From Phallusia fumigata (Eukaryota; Chordata; Ascidiacea; Phlebobranchia; Ascidiidae), in NCBI GenBank assembly GCA_008931825.1, contig QXVZ01024553.1:1-28618 (forward strand): a stretch of 28,618 nucleotides of DNA. The letters run 5' to 3'. The translations under genes and the position numbers were made by a program. Under the pieces are notes generated by a model. It did not search any database. It worked only from the letters and a program-made list of their open reading frames with translations, and had not been told where the DNA came from. This document shows positions 9,751 to 17,678 of the stretch, piece by piece (position 1 is the stretch's first letter; each line of letters opens with the position of its first letter).

Positions 9751-10051
9751 GCCGGGCCCGTTGGTGTGGGTCTGTAATCCGAGCGACTTCGGAGGCTTGA
9801 ATTGGAGGACGGCTTGAAATTGGGAGCTCTGCGGCGTCTTGACCTATGTCGATCGGGCGTCCGCGCTAAGCTCAGCGTCAACATGGATTCACTGAGGTAG
9901 CTCAGAGTGTCCAGGTTGTCCAAGGAGGAGCGAACCGGGCCAGGCCCGAAAGGGAGCAGCCAAAAGTTTCCACGTTGATCAGTAGCGGGATAGCGCCTGT
10001 GAATAGGCGAGGTGTCGCAGCCCAGTTAAAATAGTTGAACCCAATTCTTTT
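9751..10051 (+). ncRNA. RN7SL: 7SL signal recognition particle RNA, copy 1
   Basis: This is the RNA scaffold of the signal recognition particle, which targets secretory and membrane proteins to the ER. The order of landmarks follows animal 7SL from end to end. The Alu-domain start gccgggcccg is followed by a TGTAATCC motif and aggcttgaattggagg. The helix 6 region is tcgatcgggcgtccgcg. The SRP54-binding helix 8 has gccaggcccgaaaggg and agcagcc, including a GAAA tetraloop and the asymmetric internal loop. The 3' strand is ttgatcagtagcggga. The 3' end (ttgaacccaattc) can pair with gaattgg near the 5' part, closing the long stem. The RNA ends at a T4 run (10048-10051), giving about 300 nt, the usual animal length. 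A CRE-like site lies upstream. It looks functional. Confidence 0.93.
10048..10051 (+). terminator. Pol III T4 terminator of 7SL copy 1
   Basis: A run of four T directly follows the last paired bases (ccaattc) of the RNA, as expected for RNA polymerase III termination. Confidence 0.7.
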
Positions 10052-10394
10052 GGATCACTGAATGCTTAAGATTTAATGTTTTTGTTGTTTCAATATTATT
10101 GGGAAACACTTGTTTAATTTGAGAAATGTGTTTGTAGATTATCTGTATTTTGGAATGTTTTTTTTGTGCGTCTTCATTAAACTTTGCAATCTAAGTGGTT
10201 TCATCATGGCCATATTTATCTGCTCATACCCTTAATTTTCCAAGTGTAAATCACAATTGTTGAAAGTTTGATGAAATAAATTTTTGTCAATGAAACATTT
10301 CAACTAATTGCCATACCAAAACTCGAACATGATAATTTGTTTCTTTTCAATTTTGGAAAGAAAAACACTTCAGGATTGCGATCTATCAATCAAA

Positions 10395-10403
10395 TTACGT
10401 CAC
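10395..10403 (+). promoter_or_regulatory. CRE/ATF-like element upstream of 7SL copy 2
   Basis: ttacgtcac at about -64 relative to the RNA start, in the same conserved context (atcaatcaaattacgtcac then agggcggcgca) as copy 1, although the sequence between this block and the RNA has partly diverged. Confidence 0.55.
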
Positions 10404-10462
10404 TAGGTTCAGGGCGGCGCAACAACCAGTGTGATATCAGCCACACTTCGCAATCCGCACTT

Positions 10463-10763
10463 GCCGGGCCCGTTGGTGTGGGTCTGTAATCCGAGCGACT
10501 TCGGAGGCTTGAATTGGAGGACGGCTTGAAATTGGGAGCTCTGCGGCGTCTTGACCTATGTCGATCGGGCGTCCGCGCTAAGCTCAGCGTCAACATGGAT
10601 TCACTGAGGTAGCTCAGAGTGTCCAGGTTGTCCAAGGAGGAACGAACCGGGCCAGGCCCGAAAGGGAGCAGCCAAAAGTTTCCACGTTGATCAGTAGCGG
10701 GATAGCGCCTGTGAATAGGCGAGGTGTCGCAGCCCAGTAAAAATAGTTGAACCCAATTCATTT
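10463..10763 (+). ncRNA. RN7SL: 7SL signal recognition particle RNA, copy 2
   Basis: A second full-length SRP RNA gene in direct orientation, 712 bp after the first. It is almost identical: one change at gaggaacgaacc (copy 1 gaggagcgaacc), one at the agtaaaaata near the 3' end, and the terminator region. All landmarks are intact: Alu-domain TGTAATCC, helix 6, the helix 8 GAAA loop with AGCAG, and a pairing 3' end. A T5 run at 10761-10765 serves as terminator. The near identity means recent duplication or gene conversion; both copies could be expressed. Downstream begins the block that is mirrored at 14448-15451. Confidence 0.93.
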
Positions 10764-11226
10764 TTGATTAAGATTAAATCTCGATTTGCATTTAACAAAG
10801 GATCATTCTTAAAACCATATGCATGTGGCACATTTCGTTGCAAGACGCCATTAAACTTTGCAGAATTACTGATTTTATTATTGCCATGGCACTTTTTCGA
10901 CAAGACGTCTTTGGAAAATGTGGTGGGGCTTTTGACGCACTAGAGAAGTATTTAATAAAGAAGTTGTTTATTTTATTGGTGCCAAAGCATTATCTACGAA
11001 ACGGAATTATTGTAAGAAGCCCTTGGACATTTAAAACGACGCACCATGGCGCCGCGGCCAACAGTTTGAAAACTACTGGGTTAACTTACGAGCGTATGTG
11101 CTGATGCCAGGAACACATCTGATAAGTTTGGTCCTTAATTTCAAATTACATACACAACGAACAATCATTTCAAATGCATTAAATGACCTGTAGATCATCA
11201 CATGCAGTTGTGGGGGTTGTACATTT

Positions 11227-11338
11227 TTAGCTTTTTTCTTCAACAGTAGGTCTATGATCGGGATATTTTTCTGTTACATTACAAATCAATTTAAAAAATC
11301 CTACATCCTTTGCAACAACTGCCCCGTCAAAATTGTCT
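11227..11338 (-). pseudogene. 3' fragment of a B-type LRRC8-like gene
   Basis: The minus-strand frame reads DNFDGAVVAKDVGFF, then CNVTEKYPDH, and ends EEKS before a TAG. It matches residues 353-385 of protein B nearly residue for residue, but ILE/PHE positions differ (FFKLICNV against FFIFVCNV) and the end is shortened. No upstream membrane segments are present; the open frame can be extended to an ATG at 11442, but that part has no similarity to B. It is a detached gene end carried by the inverted duplication. Confidence 0.8.
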
Positions 11339-11930
11339 TTGTGTAAAACTTTTTCGACGCGTCGACAAACTCTGCTGTTGTCATTGGGAATCGTAGATTG
11401 CGCACTGGAGTTACGCAGCGTTTTGTGAAGCTGTTGAGGCATATTTAAAGTCCGACGCTATGGTTTCTTATGGAGTCTATGTGTCGGCACTGGAACATCC
11501 TGGAACATTAGGACCACTCAGTCTAGAGTGCGACATGCAGATGACCAGAATGCCATCAACGTAAAGTTAAAGCACTATAAAGACACTGAAAACAACTTTA
11601 GGGAATTAATTAACCGCATGCAAACACTGCGCGCTCTTGCGTTTTTACCGTCCAAGATAAACATTTGTGGGTTGGTTAGTTTTGTCCAAGCACATTGATC
11701 GTAAATCTGAGATCAATTATTAACTGTCATAAACATATGTCAACTAAGTGCTCTGGTTACTGATTAACCAGTTACACAAAGAAGATCACGCCACCACAGT
11801 GGAAAAGTAAACGAATCCACAACTTCAATGTAAATTTGAAACGTGTTGTGTTTGCAGTTTGTGAAAGTCACCTGAAAACTTCTTGCGACAAAGCGATAAT
11901 TGTTTGAGTCAGGCTAGATTCGTCGTTTAG

Positions 11931-12450
11931 ATGTTGCACATAGGTCGAAATGTGCTGTTCAGTCAAGTTTTTGCCTGGAGAGATCTTCTTTCGAGCAATC
12001 ACATGAAACCTTGGTGGGAATCTTTGCGGTCATTCGCGCTGGCTTCTACTTACAAAAAGGGTTACATGTCTTTTGTTTAAGATCAGATGAGTTTAACTCC
12101 ACCTCTGGTCTACAGAAACTACTTAGCGAAGAGGAACTTAGAATTGACAGCAATTTAATGCAATTATTAAGGTTGAAACTTTTCGTACCTTTTCAACAAT
12201 TCTTTGCTGTGGAAAATTTAGAACGCACACATTTGGGAAATTTTGTGACCTAGTACAAAATACAGTTCCAGGTTTAAAATGTCACCTGAAAACAAAAGCA
12301 GACGATGATTCAGCCATAGAATTGATTTGTACAATTTCCGACATTCAATCTTCCACGTGCTGTTTTGACACCTTTGAAGATGCGTTAAATGCATATAACT
12401 TAGTAGAGTCATTGAAAAGCAAAGTGAACATACAGAACCTTTGGGAGTGA
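11931..12450 (+). pseudogene. Broken C-type LRRC8-like gene
   Basis: The first frame (11931-12080) gives FAWRDLLSSNHMKPWWESLR followed by SFALAS, closely matching the start of protein C, then diverges to a stop. The position equal to the ATG of C is GTG here (11952). In a second frame (about 12081-12220) RSDEFNSTSGLQKLL and following residues align with the cytoplasmic-loop segment of C from about residue 231. After another frameshift, a third frame (12223-12450) gives TFGKFCDLV and later residues that align with C from about residue 291, ending in TGA. The region coding for TM1-TM2 is deleted and TM3, TM4 and the tail are absent. At least one large deletion and one or two frameshifts make this a dead gene. 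It shows that the long loop existed in more than one paralogue. Confidence 0.8.
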
Positions 12451-13391
12451 ACATACGTACGGTGTCCTAGTTGCTCATCAACAAACTCCTTAAACCAGCA
12501 ACTAAAGCAATTTCGGAACAAAAGCACACATAAGGATGGTCTGCTTAGACACGAAATATAGATATAATCAACGCTCACCGACTTCTACTGCCATTACGAG
12601 CCCGTGAAAACTTTTGGTCAAGTTTTGGGTTAACTACAAAACAACTTAGTCATTGGGAAGCCGTGTTTTTGGTTGTCAGAATAAATGTTTGATTTCCATT
12701 AGTTTCGTTTCGTCGCGCGTCAACTCAACGCAAGTCATTGTGCACTGGGTTAATGGGTAAATATGAAAACACTACGCGAGCATTTAGTAATGATGGGGAT
12801 GTATGCGAAAGGGTAAACTGCATGACAAAGTGCAAGCAACAAGAAAAAGAGCTGCTTAAATGTCTTGTTATCTGTGTGAGGAGTTATTTGTGAAGTAAAA
12901 TGTTGTCAAGTATGTATGGCTGTGGATTATATTTATGTCGAAACTAAACCTATACCTTGTTGTGTTCTCATCTACAGACGCTTAGATTTATAGTTACAAA
13001 ACTGGAGCATTACTAAATGATGAAACCAGGAGATTACAGCAGATTCGATTAAAAGGTTAAGTGACAAAAATTAGTTTATTTTACAGTTTACTTAAGGTAT
13101 AAAAATTAAAGTTAATACTTGTCAGTGAAACTTGATAAAGAAGTTTGAAAGAGTTTGGAAGAGTTTGGAAGTTGCCCCACACACAAAACTAAAACAAATA
13201 TAATAATTAAATCAATTCTAAAGGTCATTGTGACTGATGGTGGTAAACATTAACCAATCCAATGCAATCAATCATGTTTATCTGGTATACAAGTCAGCAC
13301 TGGTTCCCATTACAGATCTTAATTAGGTGTTGAACTGTTAACAGATTGCAGATTTAGTTAATAGAAGGAAAGTAAAACTGTTTACCAAAAT
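12451..13391. other. Upstream region of gene B, no feature recognised
   Basis: AT-rich spacer with no coding similarity that I can see. A short tandem duplication (gagtttgga repeated at about 13150-13168) is the only structure. No strong splice acceptor precedes the ATG of gene B. Confidence 0.3.
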
Positions 13392-14603
13392 ATGATGATG
13401 AATCAAGTTTTCGCTTGGAGAGATCCGCTTTCAACCCATAATATGAAACCTTGGTGGGAGTCTTTGCGATCGTTTGCCTTGGGTACGTTGGTGTCTACAA
13501 CACTGCTAGTTTTCTATCGCACATCTCACAACAGAGTTTTGTGCATTCCGAAAAACGTAACCGAAAGTTATGACTTGAGGACACCGTTGTCAGAATATGT
13601 CAACGAAGAATGCGTCAACAATGCATCAGACGTGTTACTGATAGATTTTTGGTGGATTGGTTTCATTTTTACCATGGCGTTGTTTGCCGCCAATAACTTC
13701 TGGGAGTACATACCGCACTGTGCCGATTCCATAGCTTCGTTTCGAAATAGATTCGACCTACTCGATGGAATCGGAGATTGGGATACCCTGGTCCGGTTTG
13801 CTGTAACTGCAAACACTGCTGAGGCACCGAAACCGGAAAAGCAAAATCGTTTGCGGTGCAGAGAAATAGTTGCCAATTTTTTCAAAACCAATGCAGATGA
13901 ACTTTTGGAAAACAACCGACCGTCGACTTCAACAACAAGCAACGAGGATAGGCAAACAGGAAGCGAACGCGTCCCCTTATTGTCAAATAACGAACCTCTA
14001 GAAAGATCAAAGAAAAATTTTCAAAAACAAAGCAATTGTTGCAAATTAATGGATTTTGAAAAGAAAATTGGAATGCTGTACGTAATCCGTAACATTATTT
14101 CTATCGTTGTTTGTGTTGCATGGATTTGCTTCCTAATAACGTTGGACATACACGATAACTCTTCAAAACAGTTTGATTGCAACATCACCAACTTTGAAAA
14201 TTTTACTTGCACTTATGCGTCACTCGATCTCCTTTTTTTGGCAGCAGCTTTTCAAATCTTTGCATCAGTGTCTCAGATATTGGCGCTTTTTGTGGGTGTG
14301 AGGAAAAGTTTGGGTAAAAGTAATGAAGATTTCTTTTTGGAACTTTGCAAATCACACGGTAACACTATAAAAAGTGAGCTGTATATAAAGATTAGGGATA
14401 AAATGCTGGACAAAGATTACAAGATCAAGTTTTTAAAAAAACTTCAGGACAATTTTGACGGGGCAGTTGTTGCAAAAGATGTAGGATTTTTTATATTTGT
14501 TTGTAATGTAACAGAAAAATATCCTGATCATAAACCTAATGTTGAATCAATAGAAAATAGCGATTTTAAACGTTTGATCAAGCTACTTAAAGAAACCGAA
14601 TAA
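13392..14603 (+). CDS. LRR-less LRRC8-like four-pass membrane protein B
   Basis: A 403-residue single-exon paralogue of A and C. FAWRDPLSTHNMKPWWES (residues 7-24) leads into TM1 (24-42). Loop 1 has C51 and C74 with sequons N55 and N77. TM2 spans 83-103 and ends in NNFWEYIPHCADSI. The cytoplasmic loop (about 104-230) starts with the family-conserved VTANTAEAPKPEKQ and RCREIV, then carries a Ser/Thr-rich insert with ERVPLLSNNEP (192-202), an acidic dileucine-type sorting motif. TM3 is at 231-250. Loop 2 has C263 and C273 with sequons N264 and N270. TM4 is at 278-301. The tail has FFLELCKSHGNT and GAVVAKDVGFFIF (357-369) and ends without leucine-rich repeats. Three ATGs in a row open the frame; the first has A at -3. 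Predicted plasma-membrane or endosomal channel subunit; function is inferred from LRRC8 resemblance only. Confidence 0.85.
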   Translation: MMMNQVFAWRDPLSTHNMKPWWESLRSFALGTLVSTTLLVFYRTSHNRVLCIPKNVTESYDLRTPLSEYVNEECVNNASDVLLIDFWWIGFIFTMALFAANNFWEYIPHCADSIASFRNRFDLLDGIGDWDTLVRFAVTANTAEAPKPEKQNRLRCREIVANFFKTNADELLENNRPSTSTTSNEDRQTGSERVPLLSNNEPLERSKKNFQKQSNCCKLMDFEKKIGMLYVIRNIISIVVCVAWICFLITLDIHDNSSKQFDCNITNFENFTCTYASLDLLFLAAAFQIFASVSQILALFVGVRKSLGKSNEDFFLELCKSHGNTIKSELYIKIRDKMLDKDYKIKFLKKLQDNFDGAVVAKDVGFFIFVCNVTEKYPDHKPNVESIENSDFKRLIKLLKETE

Positions 14604-14622
14604 ACGGACATAACGGAATAAA
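14599..14622 (+). terminator. Poly(A) signals of gene B
   Basis: aataaa occurs at 14599-14604, overlapping the TAA stop, and again at 14617-14622, followed by an A-rich stretch. The second is the more plausible cleavage signal; it would give a very short 3' UTR. Confidence 0.45.
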
Positions 14623-15306
14623 CAAAAAAGTCCAAAAAATTACCGCTCCTACAACTGCATGTGATGATGTACAGGTCATTCAATGCATTTGAAATGATTG
14701 TTTGTTGTTTATGCAATCGTTTTTGAGTTGTGTTCAAAATCTTTGATATTCTACACTGTTATTACAACAAATGCAAATAGTTCAATTGTACGTATTCTTT
14801 GTGCTACAACTGTGTTAAAGTTTATTTCAATACAATAACTACAATAACTACGTTGTCAAAAATGTGTCGAATTTTTGTGAGTCTGGACAAATAATCAAAG
14901 TAAGTCTGGACATACGAGAAATGACAATTTAAAATTAAGGACCCAAACTTATCAGATGTGTTCCTGGCATCAGCACATACGCTCGTAAGTTAACCCAGCA
15001 GTTTTCAAACTGTGCGCCGCGGCGCCATGGTGCGTCGTTTTAAATGTCCAAGGGCTTACAATAATTCCGTTACGTAGATAATGCTTTGGTAACAATAAAA
15101 TAAACAACTTCTTCATTAAAAGCTTCTCTGGTGCGTCAAAAGTCCCACCACATTTTTCCAAAAAACGTCTCGTCGAAAAAGTGTGAGAGCACTTAAGCAG
15201 ATACAAATGGCGATAATAATGCCGTCTGGCAACGAAATGTGCCACATGCATATGGTTTTAAGAATGATCCGTTGTTAAATGCAAATCGCGATTTAATTTT
15301 AATCAC

Positions 15307-15451
15307 AAAAGAATTGGGTTCAACTATTTCGACTGGGCTGCGACACCTTGCCTATTCACAGGCACTATCCCGCTACTGATCAACGTGGAAACTTTTGGCT
15401 GCTCCCTTGCGGGCCTGGCCCTCCTTGGACAACCTGGACACTCTGAGCTAC
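15307..15451 (-). pseudogene. Truncated 7SL RNA copy (3' half)
   Basis: On the minus strand it covers 7SL from about nt 155 to the T4 terminator (aaaa at 15307-15310 on the plus strand). The Alu-domain 5' strand and helix 6 are missing. It also lacks part of helix 8 (gggcctggccctcc, where the intact genes have an extra cggttcgctc-type segment), so the SRP54 site is damaged. Not functional. Confidence 0.85.
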
Positions 15452-15656
15452 NAATACTTTTCTGGTGCGCCAAAAGTCCCACCACATTTTCCAAAAACGT
15501 CTTATCGAAAAAGTGTGAGAGCACTTAAGCAGATACAAATGGCAATAATAAAATCGGTTTGCAAAGTTTAATGGCGTCTGGCAACGAAATGTGCCACATG
15601 CGTATGGTTTTAAGATTGTTCCGTTATTAAATGCAAATCACGATTTAATTTTGGTC

Positions 15657-15812
15657 AAAAAAGTATTGGGTTCAACTATTTTTACTTCGCTGCGACACCT
15701 TGCCTATTCACAGGCGCAATACCGCTACTGATCAACGTGGAAACTTTTGGCTGTTCCCTTTCGGGCCTGACCCGGTTCGTTCCTCCTTGGACAACCTGGA
15801 CACTTTGAGCTA
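15657..15812 (-). pseudogene. Truncated 7SL RNA copy (3' half)
   Basis: A second 3'-half copy broken at the same place (gagcta). The helix 8 region is more complete (gggcctgacccggttcg is present), but other sites have changed (caggcgcaataccgc, agtattggg). The 5' half is absent, so it cannot form an SRP RNA. Confidence 0.85.
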
Positions 15813-17527
15813 TCCAAAAGGGTTGATTATCTCCTGATTTTTTTAAAGGGTTGATCCTCACAAAACTGAGAAGAGTACGTAAGGAAAACCCAAAATACTT
15901 TTTTGACAGCATAACATTATGGTATGTAATGTAGTCTCATAAGTAAGAAATACGTAAGAGTCTTGATTACCGTACAAAAAATCAACTTCAAAATCGTTAC
16001 CGCCTGATTTTTAGCAAATACAAATGTTGACGTTCTGAACTAACGAACTTGATCAATCGGCATTAACTGCGAATAGGCGAATTGGGTATAGAGTTTACCA
16101 ACGTTTATAATTAAGCCTTCCTTAGTCTGTTACTGAACGCTGGTCCGGAAAAGCTGCCTTTCGTACACAAACAAATCAAACTGAAAGTGTTTTTATAATT
16201 GTAACAGTTTTAGTAATGTAACAAAATTTCTTACTGTACATTACGTTCTGGCGTTAAGTTATCCAACTCGCAAGTCGGACAACCTATTTCTAATCAGTCC
16301 GCTAGTGTTATTGCGATGGTATGTATTCCTTGTTATTGGTGTGGCAAACTGTATGAATGAACCGATTGTGTAACAAGATACTTGACAACAAACGTTGGCG
16401 TTTCACCACTGTGACCACGGCGAGGTATTTTATGGTATAGTGTTACATATTCTCTAGGCCATGTCAGTACAAAAGAAGTGGTGATATGGCCAAAGAACTG
16501 ACAACTTGGCATAGACCAGGTTTTCCAGCTTCAACGGTATTTACCGCTAAAACCATACATGAAAAAGGTCACACTAAGCAAGGCTTTGACTAATGATTTT
16601 TTAATACCGGTCCGAACGTTAAATATTTAACTTTTCACAACTTTGGCACTGTGGTGCTCAAATAACGCTTCAGCACCATGGTAAAACAGTACAAACACCA
16701 CGAAACCCAATCAAGAACTGCCTCCCAATACAAGCCACACACGGAAACCTGAAACTGGGGTCCAGTTACCCATTGCCGAACGCGCCGCGTCCACCGTTAG
16801 CTTATAGCGGCTGATGAAAGTTTATTATTAAAAGGTACATGGAAACCGAAAGTGTAATAAAATCATCTTTGTTGACAAAATAAATTTCTACAGAAGGAGG
16901 GGGTTCAAAATATTAAACATAGAAATGAGGGAGTGCGTGAGGAATAAGTAAAGAAATAAAAAAAACGTAAGCATAAATAAGTGTCAACTAAATACAAAGT
17001 AAATCAGCAGAAAAACACAATGTGCGTGAAATACACTTTGGTTACATAATTCACATATTCTTTCTCACTCTCGTTACATATTTTACATTTCTTCAAAAAC
17101 ATTTTCTTTGGATATCGCTATCTTGTACATTGTTTGCTTCCGGCGGTTTTAGCACTGCCTTAAGTTCGGTTGTTGATTCTACCGTTTGGCCAACGCCCAT
17201 TGGTAAGCAAGAAAATGAGTTTGAAATCCTTGGCCAGTGGAAAAGTCAATACGCTGCGAGGCCAAAACAAACAAAGGAGAAACATATTGGCAATATCGTT
17301 GCTATTACATGTTTTGAAAAAACGGACAAAAGCTATATTTCAAAACCTGTCGACTAGTTGTTGACACATTGTTTAGGTCAATGGCGCAGCTAGAACAAAT
17401 GCCGCCTAGCGCAGATGTTTGTTTGTTCGCCGGTCAAAAGTTCTACTAAAATACGAAACGTCGAAAACAAAATAATTACAAGTGTTACGGTGTGCAAAAT
17501 GAGAAGAAAAGGTGTAGCTGCCATTCA
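15813..17527. other. Intergenic between the convergent genes B and C, no gene recognised
   Basis: AT-rich sequence without a supportable exon. A frame at 17022-17357 with one hydrophobic stretch starts at GTG, not ATG, and has no splice-site support at its 5' end, so I do not call it. Confidence 0.3.
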
Positions 17528-17604
17528 TTTTTCACAAATTTGCTTGCAAAGCACAAACACTGTCCAAATTTGTGCCGCCACGGCGGACACGGATTTGTGA
17601 AAAA
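17528..17604. repeat. Small inverted repeat with GC-rich loop downstream of gene C
   Basis: Perfect 12-bp arms tttttcacaaat (17528-17539) and atttgtgaaaaa (17593-17604) enclose 53 bp that include a second palindrome, ccgccacggcgg. It could fold as a hairpin in the 3' region of gene C or be a tiny MITE. No target duplication is evident. Confidence 0.5.
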
Positions 17605-17678
17605 TATTTTGGCCCCACTTGGGACACAACTCCGGTTGTTCGTTTTGTTTTTTGTTTTGCCGCAGCAAGCCTTAGGCA

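Larger units (their letters stand above)
10463..11338 (-). repeat. Left arm of inverted segmental duplication
   Basis: Read on the minus strand from 11338, this block gives the 3' end of a B-like gene, an intergenic piece (ctgcatgtgatgat, gaaatgattgtt), a hAT-type end (cagtagttttcaaactg at about 11074), and a 7SL 3' flank ending in a 7SL gene. The same order occurs on the plus strand at 14448-15451. The arms differ by substitutions and a roughly 200-bp extra piece in the right arm (about 14716-14935). Confidence 0.8.
14448..15451 (+). repeat. Right arm of inverted segmental duplication
   Basis: Mirror of 10463-11338. It begins inside gene B (gacaattttgacgggg), continues through ctgcatgtgatgatgtacagg, the hAT-type end cagcagttttcaaactgtgc at 14996 and the 7SL downstream flank, and ends in a truncated 7SL at 15451 next to an ambiguous base. 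Because gene B is intact here and only a fragment exists in the left arm, this arm is probably closer to the source arrangement. Confidence 0.8.
15121..15812 (-). repeat. Two tandem units of hAT-flank plus 7SL 3' half
   Basis: Units 15121-15451 and 15463-15812 share the same order: tctggtgcg-caaaagtcccacc, gagagcacttaagcagatac, aacgaaatgtgccacatg, then a 7SL 3' half ending in gagcta. The second unit keeps ggtttgcaaagtttaatgg, missing from the first. The unresolved base at 15452 sits at the junction and may mark an assembly join. Confidence 0.7.

Noticed and set aside
9696-9923. Minus-strand frame rich in Arg and Ser over the first 7SL gene
   Set aside because: It is antisense to a full 7SL RNA; the repeated frame at 10390-10761 is similar only because the RNA gene is duplicated.
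10390-10761. 123-codon minus-strand frame
   Set aside because: Antisense of 7SL copy 2; no protein features.
17022-17357. 111-codon frame with a hydrophobic N-terminal stretch
   Set aside because: It begins with GTG and contains no upstream ATG in frame; the nearest ATG (17020) is in another frame and stops after nine codons.
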